From Ilumatobacteraceae bacterium (GTDB lineage: Bacteria; Actinomycetota; Acidimicrobiia; Acidimicrobiales; Ilumatobacteraceae), in the NCBI GenBank assembly GCA_023262325.1, contig JALRBS010000066.1, positions 1 to 64,000 on the forward strand: a DNA stretch of 64,000 nucleotides, in the 5' to 3' direction. How positions within the stretch are numbered: position 1 is the stretch's first letter; each line of letters opens with the position of its first letter. A program made the translations under genes and the position numbers. Shown here one piece after another: positions 1-8,478 of this stretch. The notes beneath the pieces were generated by a model. It was not told where the DNA came from. It was given only the letters and a program-made list of their open reading frames with translations, and did not search any database.

Positions 1-2
1 CG

Positions 3-107
3 CTCCCCGAAACCAGAGCGATTGCCACGCAGGCGGTCGCAGCAATGTCGCGGGGTCTTGTGGTCGATGTGTCGGTGCCAGCGAACACCTTCGGCGAGAT
101 TGGCTAA
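3..107 (+). CDS. C-terminal fragment of an unidentified protein (cut by window edge)
   Basis: An open frame enters from the left edge and ends at TAA 105-107, giving 34 residues that end in TFGEIG. The next gene starts three bases later, so the two are probably co-transcribed. The tail is too short for me to assign a family. Confidence 0.5.
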   Translation, partial: LPETRAIATQAVAAMSRGLVVDVSVPANTFGEIG

Positions 108-109
108 CA

Positions 110-709
110 GTGACGATTCGGTCCGGAGAGGATTGGGGGAGCGACGTCGAAGGCGTTCCGCCAGATGCAGTGATCTCGACATCGGATGTTTTCACGGCGC
201 AATGTGTCGCTCGGGGACTTCAGGTTGTCGTCCGTGGCGGTTCGCTGCACGACGCGCTCGGCGGACCAAGTGGTACTCCCTCGCGCGTGTTGCCTGTTGA
301 TCTCGTCACCATCGAGGACGCGTCTGGCGCCACTGTCGTCCAAACGATTGGCACGCTCACTGTTCGTCGTAGCTACTCGCTCGGTGGGCTCTGGGGCCGC
401 GTTGTGATCGTGTCGAATACCGGGCATCTCGATCGGTACACACCGTGTCCAGCGGCACACCCAAATGATGGAATGTTCGATGTACTTGAGGCGGATGCCT
501 CAATGTCGTTGCGGCAACGTCTCGTCGCGCGACGTCGGGCCCAAGCCGGTGCGCATTTGCCGCATCCGTTGCTGCGAGTGACCCGCCACACCGAATATGC
601 ATTTGAGGTTCACGCGGGTGAGCGTCTCGTTTGCGAGCGTGGTGTGGTCGTTGGCCCCGGACGCTTTCGAGCGGTCATCGAGATCGACGCCGGCAACGTA
701 TTCGTGTGA
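110..709 (+). CDS. Diacylglycerol kinase C-terminal-like domain protein
   Basis: A 199-residue protein starting at GTG 110, two bases after the stop of the preceding frame. The second half resembles the C-terminal beta-sandwich of the YegS/DgkB lipid kinase family: a GRVVIVSNTGHLD segment (about 95-108), then PNDGMFDVLEADASMSLRQR (about 118-137) and a basic RLVARRRAQ stretch. The N-terminal ATP-binding domain with its GGDGT-type loop is absent, so kinase activity is doubtful. It could be a stand-alone accessory domain found in actinobacteria; function is inferred from resemblance only. It ends 50 bases before the ThyX-like gene. Confidence 0.5.
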   Translation: MTIRSGEDWGSDVEGVPPDAVISTSDVFTAQCVARGLQVVVRGGSLHDALGGPSGTPSRVLPVDLVTIEDASGATVVQTIGTLTVRRSYSLGGLWGRVVIVSNTGHLDRYTPCPAAHPNDGMFDVLEADASMSLRQRLVARRRAQAGAHLPHPLLRVTRHTEYAFEVHAGERLVCERGVVVGPGRFRAVIEIDAGNVFV

Positions 710-745
710 TCGGCGTAAATCCGCCGAGTACAGCGGTGAGCGCCC

Positions 746-751
746 TACCAT
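746..751 (+). promoter_or_regulatory. Putative -10 box TACCAT for the ThyX-like gene
   Basis: TACCAT lies 7 nt before GTG 759, the spacing expected of a leaderless transcript, and supports that start over the longer frame that opens at 597 inside the upstream gene. Confidence 0.5.
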
Positions 752-758
752 CACTCGG

Positions 759-2360
759 GTGACGTATGTAGCCGAAGAATTCTCCTCGACGGAGTCCGAC
801 ATCCTTCGGCGGTACTTCACGAATCTCGATCAGCCAGTCTTCGCATTGGTCAACTTGCCAGAGGTCGTGAAGGGCGCCCTTTTCGCCCGGTACAGCCGGA
901 GTTCGAAGAGTCTCCGGCGACTCTTTCTCGATGAATTTGTCGGTGATCTCGACGTGTCGGGCGATGTGAGCGTTGATGCCACGATGGGGCTCGCACGCGC
1001 CGAAGAGTTGTACGAGAAAGTTTTTGTGGAGTACGGCGACGATTCTGTTGCACAGCTGGGCGGAGTGCACCTCGCGTGTGAACAGGCATCAAATTTGCTG
1101 ACAAAAGTGCTTGAGCGTGGGCGACTCATGTCGTATCTCGAGCAGAGCACGCGGTACATCGCCTATGACGCCCGTTTGGGCGGTCGGTATCGGTATCACC
1201 GCGACCCTGATGTGCTTGCGTCCCGACATGGCACTCGGTACATCGGCGACATGGACCGCATGTTCGATGCCTACTCCGAAGCATTAGAACTTGTCACGAA
1301 TCACATCCGCACCGTCGTGCCCCAAGCCAATGGCGACAGTGATTTTGTGTACCGTCAGGCGACCCGAGCCAAAGCGCTCGACGCCGTGCGAGGAATGCTT
1401 CCTGCGGCGGCGACCTCCAACGTTGGCATTTATGGCAGTGGCCAGGCGTTCGAAGCGCTGCTGCTTCGCATGCGCGCACATCCGTTGCCCGAAGCACGCC
1501 AATACGCCGATCAGATGCTCGTCGAACTGCGCAAGGTGATTCCAAGTTTTCTGCGCCGCGTTGACGTCCCTGACCGCGGCGGCGCATGGTCCGCATACCT
1601 CGCTGATATCTCGGCGCAAACCGAGGAACTCGTCGACAGTTTGCTTGGATCGACCCCAGTCGATGTGGCCCCCGAGGTTGAACTTGTCGACTACGACCCT
1701 GAGGGTGAAACGAAACTCATCGCCGCCATCTGTTACCCGCATGCGGCAATGTCTGAGACTCAGTTGCAGCGCCATGTCGCAACGATGACGGTTGACCAAC
1801 GACTCGCACTCGTTCAGGCGGCCGTTGGGAATCGTGCAAATCGGCGGCATAAACCTGGACGATCGTTCGAACGAATTGAGTACCGATTCGACATTTTGAG
1901 TGACTACGGCGCATTTCGTGACCTACAAAGACATCGCCTCATGACAATTGATTGGCAGCGCCTTACTCCGAACCACGGCTTCGTTCGACCATCGCTGGTT
2001 GATGATGCCGGAGCACGACCGCTCTTCGACGAGTCGATGCAACGATCTGCTGAACTCTTCGATGCGTTAAAGCCGGACTTTGCGCAGCAGGCGTCATATT
2101 CGGTGGCGATGGCATATCGATTGAGGTATTCGATGCAGTTCAATGCGCGCGAGGCGATTCATCTCATCGAACTTCGGTCGTCACCGCAGGGACACCCCTC
2201 CTATCGTCGCGTCGTGCTCGAGATGCATCGGCTCATTGCCGAACAGGCGGGGCATCACGCAGTGGCTGCCGCAATGTCGCATCTCACAACCGAAGCACCT
2301 GAACTCGAGCGCCTTGATTCAGAACGCCGAGCAGAGGCTCGAAGAACGGCAGACGCGTAA
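759..2360 (+). CDS. Two-domain ThyX-like (FAD-dependent thymidylate synthase family) protein
   Basis: A 533-residue protein, about twice the length of a standard ThyX (roughly 220-260 residues), and built as two ThyX-like halves. The first half has RGRLMSYLEQSTRY (about 120-133) where ThyX carries its RHR-x7-S signature. The second has RDLQRHRLMTIDWQRLTP (about 387-404), keeping RHR but not the catalytic serine pattern. True ThyX makes dTMP from dUMP using FAD and methylenetetrahydrofolate as a homotetramer. With both signatures degenerate this copy may bind flavin or nucleotide without that activity. The family assignment is firm, the reaction is not. GTG 759 is chosen because a TANNNT box sits 7 nt upstream and the longer frame overlaps the previous gene. 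Confidence 0.75.
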   Translation: MTYVAEEFSSTESDILRRYFTNLDQPVFALVNLPEVVKGALFARYSRSSKSLRRLFLDEFVGDLDVSGDVSVDATMGLARAEELYEKVFVEYGDDSVAQLGGVHLACEQASNLLTKVLERGRLMSYLEQSTRYIAYDARLGGRYRYHRDPDVLASRHGTRYIGDMDRMFDAYSEALELVTNHIRTVVPQANGDSDFVYRQATRAKALDAVRGMLPAAATSNVGIYGSGQAFEALLLRMRAHPLPEARQYADQMLVELRKVIPSFLRRVDVPDRGGAWSAYLADISAQTEELVDSLLGSTPVDVAPEVELVDYDPEGETKLIAAICYPHAAMSETQLQRHVATMTVDQRLALVQAAVGNRANRRHKPGRSFERIEYRFDILSDYGAFRDLQRHRLMTIDWQRLTPNHGFVRPSLVDDAGARPLFDESMQRSAELFDALKPDFAQQASYSVAMAYRLRYSMQFNAREAIHLIELRSSPQGHPSYRRVVLEMHRLIAEQAGHHAVAAAMSHLTTEAPELERLDSERRAEARRTADA

Positions 2361-2468
2361 CCCCAGCAATGCGGGTACCTCGAATGTTGGGATCGTGAGT
2401 GCAAATCACGCACGAATCGCCTAACATCCGGCGTTTCAGGCACCCTGATCGACCCAAGATGAGGACAC

Positions 2469-2951
2469 ATGGCAGACGACGACATGGTTGACGATATTGA
2501 AGAAGAAGAGTCCGAGGAGGAGCTCGAGGACGAAGAACTCGACGATGAGGAGTTCTCAGACGACGATGCCGAAGATGAGGACTTCGAAGAAGAGTTCGAC
2601 GGCGAGTCAGCCGAATCAGGCGATGACGATGACGATGATGAAGACGACGAGGAGCCGTCCAACCGTCGCCGTTCAAAAGACGATGATGATGACGACGACG
2701 ACATGCTGGCACCAGACGATGTCGAAGCCGACCTCGACACAATCCTCAAAGACCGAATGGTTACTACCGTCGAGGACGACGAAGATGAAGACGAAGCGCC
2801 AGCGCCGGTCGAGGACCGCAATGAAGCGGTGGATGGTGTTCAGCCAAAACGCTCAGACGAAAAGATGTGTCCGAGCTGCTTCTTGCTCGTGCGATCTGGC
2901 GCACCGACCTGTCCGGTTGGTGACGACGACTGCCCGATCATCGGCAAGTGA
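2469..2951 (+). CDS. Very acidic DUF4193-like protein with a C-terminal zinc motif
   Basis: A 160-residue protein. Residues 1-85 are almost continuous Asp/Glu runs interrupted by a short basic patch (RRRSK). The C-terminus has CPSCFLLVRSGAPTC followed by CP, a probable zinc knuckle. The layout (acidic N-terminus, LDTILKDRMV segment, CxxCFLV near the end) matches actinobacterial DUF4193 proteins, whose role is unknown. ATG 2469 follows a GAGGA Shine-Dalgarno, and a TAACAT box at 2422-2427 may be its -10 element. Its stop overlaps the start of the next gene by GTGA, so the two are translationally coupled. Confidence 0.7.
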   Translation: MADDDMVDDIEEEESEEELEDEELDDEEFSDDDAEDEDFEEEFDGESAESGDDDDDDEDDEEPSNRRRSKDDDDDDDDMLAPDDVEADLDTILKDRMVTTVEDDEDEDEAPAPVEDRNEAVDGVQPKRSDEKMCPSCFLLVRSGAPTCPVGDDDCPIIGK

Positions 2952-3391
2952 CGATTCCCTCAACACGTGTCGCAGTCGTTGATGACTTCGACGAATTAGA
3001 CCACCTCGAGGTTCGAGCGCGCGACGGTGTTCGCGAACAGCGCGGGGGGATTCGTTTGCTCGAACGCGTTGCGGCGCGATCCGGTCGCTGGGCCGATGGC
3101 GCAATTACGATTGTCGTCGAGTTCGAACGGTTGTGCGTCGGATATCTCGTTCTCATACCCGGCGATGTCGCTGTAATCGAGTGGGTGTATGTGATTGATG
3201 AGGCGAGAGAGATTGGATGCGGTGACGCGCTTATCGATGCAGCATTTCAACACGCTCGATCGAGTGGCGCGAGGCGGCTCGAAGGGCTCGCGCTGCCCGG
3301 CGACCGTGAAACCAAAAATCTTTATGAACGAGCGGGAATTACTGCGAAGGCAATCGTCGTTGCGATTGACCTTAGCGACCCTTCCAATTAG
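2948..3391 (+). CDS. GNAT-family N-acetyltransferase
   Basis: A 147-residue protein with the GNAT fold order: a central strand VGYLVLIPGDVAVIEWVYVIDEAREIGCGDALIDAAFQHA, in which IGCGDAL stands at the acetyl-CoA pyrophosphate loop (usually Q/RxxGxG/A), and a late NLYERAGI strand typical of GNAT C-termini. The acceptor cannot be predicted. GTG 2948 overlaps the stop of the acidic protein by four bases. Its 3' end overlaps the convergent enoyl-CoA hydratase gene by 20 bases. Confidence 0.75.
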   Translation: MTIPSTRVAVVDDFDELDHLEVRARDGVREQRGGIRLLERVAARSGRWADGAITIVVEFERLCVGYLVLIPGDVAVIEWVYVIDEAREIGCGDALIDAAFQHARSSGARRLEGLALPGDRETKNLYERAGITAKAIVVAIDLSDPSN

Positions 3392-4157
3392 GTGCCCGCT
3401 TTTCAATAAAGGCAGTCAACCCTTCTTTGGTGTCTTCAGAATTGATGACATTTGCAAACTCATCATTCGTCATCTTCTTCAGGGTTTCGTCATCTGCCCA
3501 AGCTGACGCAAGCACAACCTTTCGGCTCGCCCATACCGCAAGAGGGGCACAGGCGGTGATGGCATCTGCCAGGCGTCGAGCCTCGTTGAGCGCTTCACCG
3601 GCGGCAACGAGACGCGAAACCAGACCAAGGTTGAAGGCACGTTCGGCGGGTATCGGTTCACCTGTGAGAATCGCTTCCATTGCAGCGGCCTGGCCGATTG
3701 CGCGAGGAAGACGGAAGAGCCCACCGGCGCCCGCAATAAGGTTTCGCTTTGCCTCAGCAAGCCCGAATGCAGACCGTTCGGTTGCAACTACAAGATCTGC
3801 GGCGAGGACGAGTTCGCAACCGCCAGCGGTCGCGAGTCCGTCCACTGCGACGATCACGGGCTTGCGGCGCTCTCGATAGACGAAGCCGCCGAATCCACCA
3901 CGCGATGTGCCGAGTTCATTGCCTCGTCCTTCATTGATCGCTTTGAGATCGGCTCCTGCGCAAAACACCGGACGTTCCTGACCTTCGGTGTTGGCCGTGA
4001 GGATGCCAACCCATACGTCGTCGTCGGATTCAAGCCGGTCAATCGCGGCTTCGAGACCTTGCGCAACATCTCCGTTGACCGCGTTTCGGGCTTCCGGACG
4101 GTTCAGGGTGATGATCGCAACGCGACCTTCTGAGGAATATGTGACGATGTCGGACAT
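3372..4157 (-). CDS. Enoyl-CoA hydratase/isomerase (crotonase) family protein
   Basis: A 261-residue crotonase-fold protein, the usual length. It shows LNRPEARNAVNGD near the N-terminus, the oxyanion-hole region CAGADLKAI (about 72-80) and PVIVAVDGLATAGGCELVLAADLVVA (about 98-123), then FGLAEAKRNLIAGAGG and the C-terminal AFIEKRAPNWKGR. The positions normally holding the two catalytic glutamates of hydratases include the E of GGCELVL. It likely acts on an acyl-CoA in beta-oxidation. ATG 4157 is preferred to a frame-extending ATG at 4187 because a TACGAT box lies 6 nt upstream. Confidence 0.88.
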   Translation of the reverse strand: MSDIVTYSSEGRVAIITLNRPEARNAVNGDVAQGLEAAIDRLESDDDVWVGILTANTEGQERPVFCAGADLKAINEGRGNELGTSRGGFGGFVYRERRKPVIVAVDGLATAGGCELVLAADLVVATERSAFGLAEAKRNLIAGAGGLFRLPRAIGQAAAMEAILTGEPIPAERAFNLGLVSRLVAAGEALNEARRLADAITACAPLAVWASRKVVLASAWADDETLKKMTNDEFANVINSEDTKEGLTAFIEKRAPNWKGR

Positions 4158-4163
4158 GGTCCG

Positions 4164-4169
4164 ATCGTA
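4164..4169 (-). promoter_or_regulatory. Putative -10 box TACGAT for the enoyl-CoA hydratase gene
   Basis: Read on the minus strand, TACGAT ends 6 nt before ATG 4157, which fits a leaderless transcript and fixes the start codon. Confidence 0.5.
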
Positions 4170-4220
4170 GGAATGCGGGTTTGTCATCGGCGAGTCAGGC
4201 CCGCCACAGTTCTGCGGCTA

Positions 4221-5759
4221 TCAGTCGTCTGAGCCGGCTGTTGAGGCGGATTGATTGTGCTCGGCGGCACTTTCCTCGGTCGCGGACCCGTCTTCTGCAG
4301 ATGCACCCTGCTCGTCGCTGGCTACCGTCGATTGCTCGTGCTTTGGAGCATCGGAATCGCCCGTTGGCTCGTCGGCGACCGATTCGGTTGTGATATCCGC
4401 TGAGGTCGTGGGCACTTCTTCTGCGGTCGTTTCGTTGACCGCAGGTGATGTGGCCTCAGAAGGAGTTGCAACGCCCGCGGCGTTGGTTTCCTTCGTTGCC
4501 TTTTTTGGCTTCTCAGCCGCCTTCTTTTCGCGACGATCGCGTCCCGGATTCGTTCGAAGCGGTCGCGGCATTGAAGCGTTGGCGGCAACTTCGATACCAA
4601 ACAACGCTGCTATTTGCGGGATTGCCGGAGCCAGCCGGGTGACGGTCGCTCGGAGTTCATCTGAAACGGTCGGCGGAAGCCCCATTGGTGTGATGAGGTG
4701 GCGAATGGGGGAGAAGGCAGCGGCCTCAAGCACTGCGATCCATCGCTCTGAAGTTTCCATTGGCGTCAACGTCGCATTGGTTGAATCTGCGAGACGCTGC
4801 GAAATTTCGGACGGAAATGGAACTCCTGCTTTCGGCGGCTGTGACGATAGTCGTAGGGCGCGGATGACTCGACCAACGGCAAGCGCGGCGTCAACGTCGC
4901 CAAACCACAACCGGAGTTCCGCCTCTTGGCGTGACTTGAGCAGTTCTCGGAGTTCGTCAGCGAGCGACCGGGTGCTTTTGTCGCGAGCCACGACGGGGTC
5001 ATCGCTCGCCGCGACGACTGATCGAAGGTCTCGAAGATCGAGGTCATCGGCCTGCTTTTTTGCCGCCTCGGCGCGGTCGGTCCAATCGGCAACTCGAAGT
5101 TGTGGAATCAAACCTTCGGCGAGCTTCAATACGGAAGCCTCCGGCATTGCAGCCCGACCTTCGGCAACAGCCTTCTCATTTTCAGCCTTGAGTCGCGTGC
5201 GAACCGCAGCCATGCCCTGCAAGGCGAGTTCAGCGATTGGACGTTGCTCCTCAGGAATTGCTGCGAGTACGGCGTTTCGATGGGTTCGCTGGGCCTTCAA
5301 ACGCTTTGGCTTCGGACGTTGTGGCATTTCGGGCGGCGGAGTGAATCGAGGTCCAGTGCGCTTGTCGCCACGCGGAGGCCGACGTCCTTCGCGGCCTCCC
5401 TCTCCGTCCTTGCTTTCGGTTCGTCGCGGTCGGCGCGGACCATCGTTCTTTCTGCGTCGCTCGCCATCGGAGCGGTCACGCTTCGCGCGGGTTTCGATGA
5501 CAGGAACGAAATCTCCCGCACCGAGAATCTCGAGTCGTTCGGCGTTCTCGGTTCGTTGGCGGCCACCGACGACGGCGAGCACCGTCATGCCATCGATGCC
5601 CTGTTCGATATCAACCTTGACGACCGAACCGACACCTGTTCCTGATGGCAACAGTGCGCCGTCGACAACCCCTTTGGGGTTTTTGGCGCCAGCAGCGCGC
5701 CATGTCCACGTGCCGTCCGCTTGGGAACTCGTCAATTCGATGTCAATCCGTCGAGACAT
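4221..5759 (-). CDS. Conserved actinobacterial hypothetical protein, charged linker and acidic tail
   Basis: A 512-residue protein without a function I can name. Residues 1-70 form a small beta-rich domain (TWTWRAAGAKNPKGV, then GSVVKVDIEQGIDGMTVLAV) that resembles an OB-fold. A basic Arg/Lys/Gly/Pro-rich linker (about 90-155) follows, then a mostly helical domain (about 160-400) including IRALRLSSQPPKAGVPFP and HLITPMGLPPTVSDELR. The last 110 residues are low-complexity Ala/Glu/Thr/Ser. The OB-like domain plus basic linker suggests nucleic-acid contact, which is inference. A TACCGT box 8 nt upstream supports ATG 5759. It lies upstream of and codirectional with the enoyl-CoA hydratase. Confidence 0.75.
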   Translation of the reverse strand: MSRRIDIELTSSQADGTWTWRAAGAKNPKGVVDGALLPSGTGVGSVVKVDIEQGIDGMTVLAVVGGRQRTENAERLEILGAGDFVPVIETRAKRDRSDGERRRKNDGPRRPRRTESKDGEGGREGRRPPRGDKRTGPRFTPPPEMPQRPKPKRLKAQRTHRNAVLAAIPEEQRPIAELALQGMAAVRTRLKAENEKAVAEGRAAMPEASVLKLAEGLIPQLRVADWTDRAEAAKKQADDLDLRDLRSVVAASDDPVVARDKSTRSLADELRELLKSRQEAELRLWFGDVDAALAVGRVIRALRLSSQPPKAGVPFPSEISQRLADSTNATLTPMETSERWIAVLEAAAFSPIRHLITPMGLPPTVSDELRATVTRLAPAIPQIAALFGIEVAANASMPRPLRTNPGRDRREKKAAEKPKKATKETNAAGVATPSEATSPAVNETTAEEVPTTSADITTESVADEPTGDSDAPKHEQSTVASDEQGASAEDGSATEESAAEHNQSASTAGSDD

Positions 5760-5848
5760 AGTCTCAAACGGTATCGGCATCAGCGCACGTTCTGTGTTGT
5801 GGCTTGATCGAAGACAGGATCTCGTCGCCTCGCCGCTACCGTTCGACT

Positions 5849-6367
5849 ATGGCTATTTACGCGCTCGGTGACCTCACTCCGTCGATCGATTCAACGGCAT
5901 ACATTCATCCGGACGCCGTCATCATTGGTGCGGTCACGATCGGTGCTGATTCATCGGTGTGGCCGGGCGCCGTATTGCGCGCCGATGACGGCGAAATTCG
6001 TGTTGGGGCGCGGACGAGCATTCAGGACAACAGCGTGCTGCACACCACGCACCTCGACCCGACACGCGTCGGTGATGATTGCGTGATCGGTCACATCGTC
6101 CATCTTGAGGGCTGTGATATTCGGGACAGAGCGCTCGTCGGCAATGGTGCGATGGTGCTGCATCGGTCCATCGTTCATTCGGGAGCGATCGTTGCGGCGA
6201 ACTCTGTTGTGTTGTACGACAGAGAGATTCCTCCCGGTGCCCTTGCGGTAGGTTCGCCAGCGATCATTAAAGAAGGTCGGGCCGACGCCACGTTAATCGC
6301 TCTTGCAGCCGAGTCGTACGTCGAGCGTGGACGGCGCTTTGCGGCAGACCTTCGTCGTCTCGATTGA
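5849..6367 (+). CDS. Gamma-class carbonic anhydrase-like hexapeptide-repeat protein
   Basis: A 172-residue left-handed beta-helix protein of the CaiE/YrdA/gamma-carbonic-anhydrase family. Hexapeptide turns run from PDAVIIGAVTIGADSSVWPGAVLRADDG through VHLEGCDIRDRALVGNGAMV. The zinc-binding histidines of the family appear at SVLHTTH, IGHIVHLEG and its surroundings. The PPGALAVGSPAII segment is the usual exit of the helix. It probably hydrates CO2 or acts on a related substrate, though many family members are uncharacterised. A TACCGT box at 5837-5842 lies 6 nt before ATG 5849. The stop is 11 bases before the methyltransferase start, suggesting one operon. Confidence 0.85.
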   Translation: MAIYALGDLTPSIDSTAYIHPDAVIIGAVTIGADSSVWPGAVLRADDGEIRVGARTSIQDNSVLHTTHLDPTRVGDDCVIGHIVHLEGCDIRDRALVGNGAMVLHRSIVHSGAIVAANSVVLYDREIPPGALAVGSPAIIKEGRADATLIALAAESYVERGRRFAADLRRLD

Positions 6368-6378
6368 GATGTCAGACA

Positions 6379-7215
6379 GTGAGTGACCGGGCGGTTCCGC
6401 ATGTCGTTCTCACCGTCGAGGCCTGCGATGTTGAACTTGCCTCTGATTCACTTTTCCAGCGTGGTGCTCGCGCGATTGAGGAACGCAGTGTCGGAGATCT
6501 TGTCGAATTGTGGGCGGTCGTCGACGGCGGACCTGCCAAGGAGTCATCCGCCTCCGCTGATTCTGGGCTGTGGAACGAACGCACCGAGTTAGTCGAGCCC
6601 TCATCGACGGGCGAGTGGCGAGCGTTCGCTCGACCGATCACGATTGACGGCCGAGCGCTCATTGTTCCGGAGTGGTGTGCCATGCCCGATACGGACAATG
6701 TGGACATCGTGGTCACGATTGACCCCGGCGACTCCTTTGGGCTGGGTGACCACCCAACGACTCAGCTTGCGTGCAGCGCTGTGCTTCGGCACGTTTCGCC
6801 GGGTTCACATGTGCTTGACATGGGCTGTGGGTCGGGGGTGTTGTCGATTCTTGCCGTGAGATGTGGAGCGGAGCGAGTCCTTGCAATAGATCGCTCGCCT
6901 GACGCCGTGGCTGTCACGCAGCACAACGTCGAACGCAACGGCGCGAAAAGTAGCGTCGTCGTTCACCACGGAAACACGGTCACAGCCGGCGAACTATTTG
7001 ATGTCGTCGTCGCCAACATGCTTGCACCGGCGCTCGTTGACCTCAGTGAGCGATTGGTTGCTGCGACGAAGCCTGGTGGCATCCTCATTCTCTCGGGTCT
7101 CATTGATCGTCAACGAGAACGCGTCGCTTCGGTCTACACCTCACTCGGCACCGCCATTTTCGACGATGGCGAGCAAGATGGGTGGGCGTCACTCAGTCTG
7201 CTGAAGCCTGAATAA
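6379..7215 (+). CDS. prmA: PrmA-like ribosomal protein L11 methyltransferase
   Basis: A 278-residue SAM-dependent methyltransferase. An N-terminal substrate-recognition domain (VTIDPGDSFGLGDHPTTQL, the classic PrmA region) precedes the Rossmann domain with VLDMGCGSGVLSILAVRCGAERVLAIDRSP (motif I and II) and VVVANMLAPALVDL, the N-x-hydrophobic motif IV. It would trimethylate ribosomal protein L11 in the cytoplasm. The GTG at 6379 is the likeliest start. An earlier TTG at 6364 overlaps the preceding stop. The 3' end overlaps the convergent ribokinase gene by 23 bases. Confidence 0.87.
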   Translation: MSDRAVPHVVLTVEACDVELASDSLFQRGARAIEERSVGDLVELWAVVDGGPAKESSASADSGLWNERTELVEPSSTGEWRAFARPITIDGRALIVPEWCAMPDTDNVDIVVTIDPGDSFGLGDHPTTQLACSAVLRHVSPGSHVLDMGCGSGVLSILAVRCGAERVLAIDRSPDAVAVTQHNVERNGAKSSVVVHHGNTVTAGELFDVVVANMLAPALVDLSERLVAATKPGGILILSGLIDRQRERVASVYTSLGTAIFDDGEQDGWASLSLLKPE

Positions 7216-8086
7216 AACGAATGACCTCATCACGGGTCGGCATTGACGGCACCGCGCCGGGGCGCGTCGTGGCGATCGCAGCTGTCGCCATTGCAAACCT
7301 CGATGACTCGTCGATGTCGGCACCGCCAGCGAGGGCGGCGCACAGCGAGCCGCAAAATGCATCACCGGCCCCGGTGGTATCGATGGCGGTCACTGCGAAT
7401 GCCGGCAGAGCGACATGTCGGTTCGGCTCGAAGATTTCAATGCCGTCAGCGCCGCGAGTAACGATGACTGTATGCACGCCACCCGCGTGAAGCGCATCGA
7501 CGCCGCCGAGTAGTTCGACTTCGTGCTCGTTTGGAATGACGATGTCACATAAACGGAGCACGTCTGGGGGAAGTGCTGCGGCTGGTGCCGGATTGAGCAC
7601 TGTTCGGGCACCTTTCGATTTCGCTCTTCGGAACATCTCGGCAACCGTGGGCGTCGGAATTTCGAGTTGCGCGAGCACGACCGCACTGTCCTCGGTTACT
7701 TCGCTTGGTTCACACCGCGCGTTGGCTCCCGGAATCACGATGATCGTATTCTCGCCATCGTCGTCGACAACGATGAGCGCACGGCCAGTCGGGGTGCCAG
7801 CGATGGTTTGAAGATGAGCAACATCGACGCCGCTGTCGACAGCAATTGAGCGAAGCGTCGCACCAGCAGTGTCGTCACCAAGCGCCGCAATGAACGACGT
7901 TGGGGCTCCGGCACGTGATGCGGCGACCGCTTGATTGAGTCCCTTGCCGCCGGCGTACTCGGCGTATTGAGTTCCAATCAGGGTTTCGCCGGGATTCGGG
8001 TGTCGGGGAGCACGCCCGACAATGTCGAGGTTTGCACTTCCAACGACGAGGACGCGACCGTTCGAGGAAGCCTGGCGAGCTTCCAT
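7193..8086 (-). CDS. rbsK: Ribokinase-like PfkB-family sugar kinase
   Basis: A 297-residue PfkB kinase of normal length. The first signature is YAGGKGLNQAVAASRAGAPTSF (about 43-64) and the second is AIDTTGAGDAFCGSL with catalytic base D242 and the anion-hole GAGD. NEHEVELLGG and VIVTRGADGI are typical of ribokinases. It phosphorylates ribose or a related sugar or nucleoside at the 5-hydroxyl using ATP. The start lies 6 bases after the stop of the WhiB gene, so it is probably co-transcribed with whiB. Substrate choice within PfkB is inferred from overall resemblance to RbsK. Confidence 0.85.
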   Translation of the reverse strand: MEARQASSNGRVLVVGSANLDIVGRAPRHPNPGETLIGTQYAEYAGGKGLNQAVAASRAGAPTSFIAALGDDTAGATLRSIAVDSGVDVAHLQTIAGTPTGRALIVVDDDGENTIIVIPGANARCEPSEVTEDSAVVLAQLEIPTPTVAEMFRRAKSKGARTVLNPAPAAALPPDVLRLCDIVIPNEHEVELLGGVDALHAGGVHTVIVTRGADGIEIFEPNRHVALPAFAVTAIDTTGAGDAFCGSLCAALAGGADIDESSRFAMATAAIATTRPGAVPSMPTRDEVIRFIQASAD

Positions 8087-8092
8087 CGCGAA

Positions 8093-8395
8093 TCAGCCGG
8101 ACTGGCGGGCGCGGACGCCAATCGGCGCAATGAGGCGGTACCCGGCAGTATGACGTTCGTCCTCGCTCTCGCCGCCCCACAGCCCGTACTCATGGTTGTC
8201 ACGAGCGAAGTCTCGACAGACGAGCCGGACGTTGCAGGATTCGCAGATTTCGCGCGCTGCGTCTTCACGGCGCTCACGGGTTTGCGGACGTTCGGCCGGC
8301 GTGGGGAAGAACAGGTGGGTCATGCCCTTGCAGGCTGCACCGTCCATCCACTCGTCATCTGTGAGGTGTCGAGTGATGAAATCCATCACGGTCAT
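8093..8395 (-). CDS. WhiB-family iron-sulfur transcriptional regulator
   Basis: A 100-residue WhiB protein, diagnostic of Actinomycetota. The four cluster cysteines are in GAACKG (first) and CESCNVRLVC (three), followed by the sigma-factor-contacting turn YGLWGGESEDER and a short basic tail. It binds a [4Fe-4S] cluster and usually acts with sigma-A. ATG 8395 is preferred since it carries a GGGGG-rich Shine-Dalgarno immediately upstream. An ATG at 8437 would add 14 residues. It sits between the threonine aldolase gene and ribokinase, all minus strand. Confidence 0.9.
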   Translation of the reverse strand: MTVMDFITRHLTDDEWMDGAACKGMTHLFFPTPAERPQTRERREDAAREICESCNVRLVCRDFARDNHEYGLWGGESEDERHTAGYRLIAPIGVRARQSG

Positions 8396-8478
8396 GCCTG
8401 CCCCCTGCTGTATGTCACTACTTTGGGATCCCCCCATTAGGACCCACAGGGCATCGTAGGTGGTGGGTGCCGGCTAGG

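Noticed and set aside
2255-2821. Serine-run-rich minus-strand frame
   Set aside because: It mirrors the Asp/Glu codons of the acidic DUF4193-like gene; no start signal or known domain.
3372-3391. Frameshift or mis-assembly where GNAT and enoyl-CoA hydratase genes overlap
   Set aside because: Both proteins have normal family ends; short convergent overlaps also occur at 7193-7215.
4255-5871. A 538-residue open frame on the plus strand opposite the conserved hypothetical at 4221-5759
   Set aside because: Composition is Ser/Arg-rich with no family motif; it is the complement of a GC-biased real gene.
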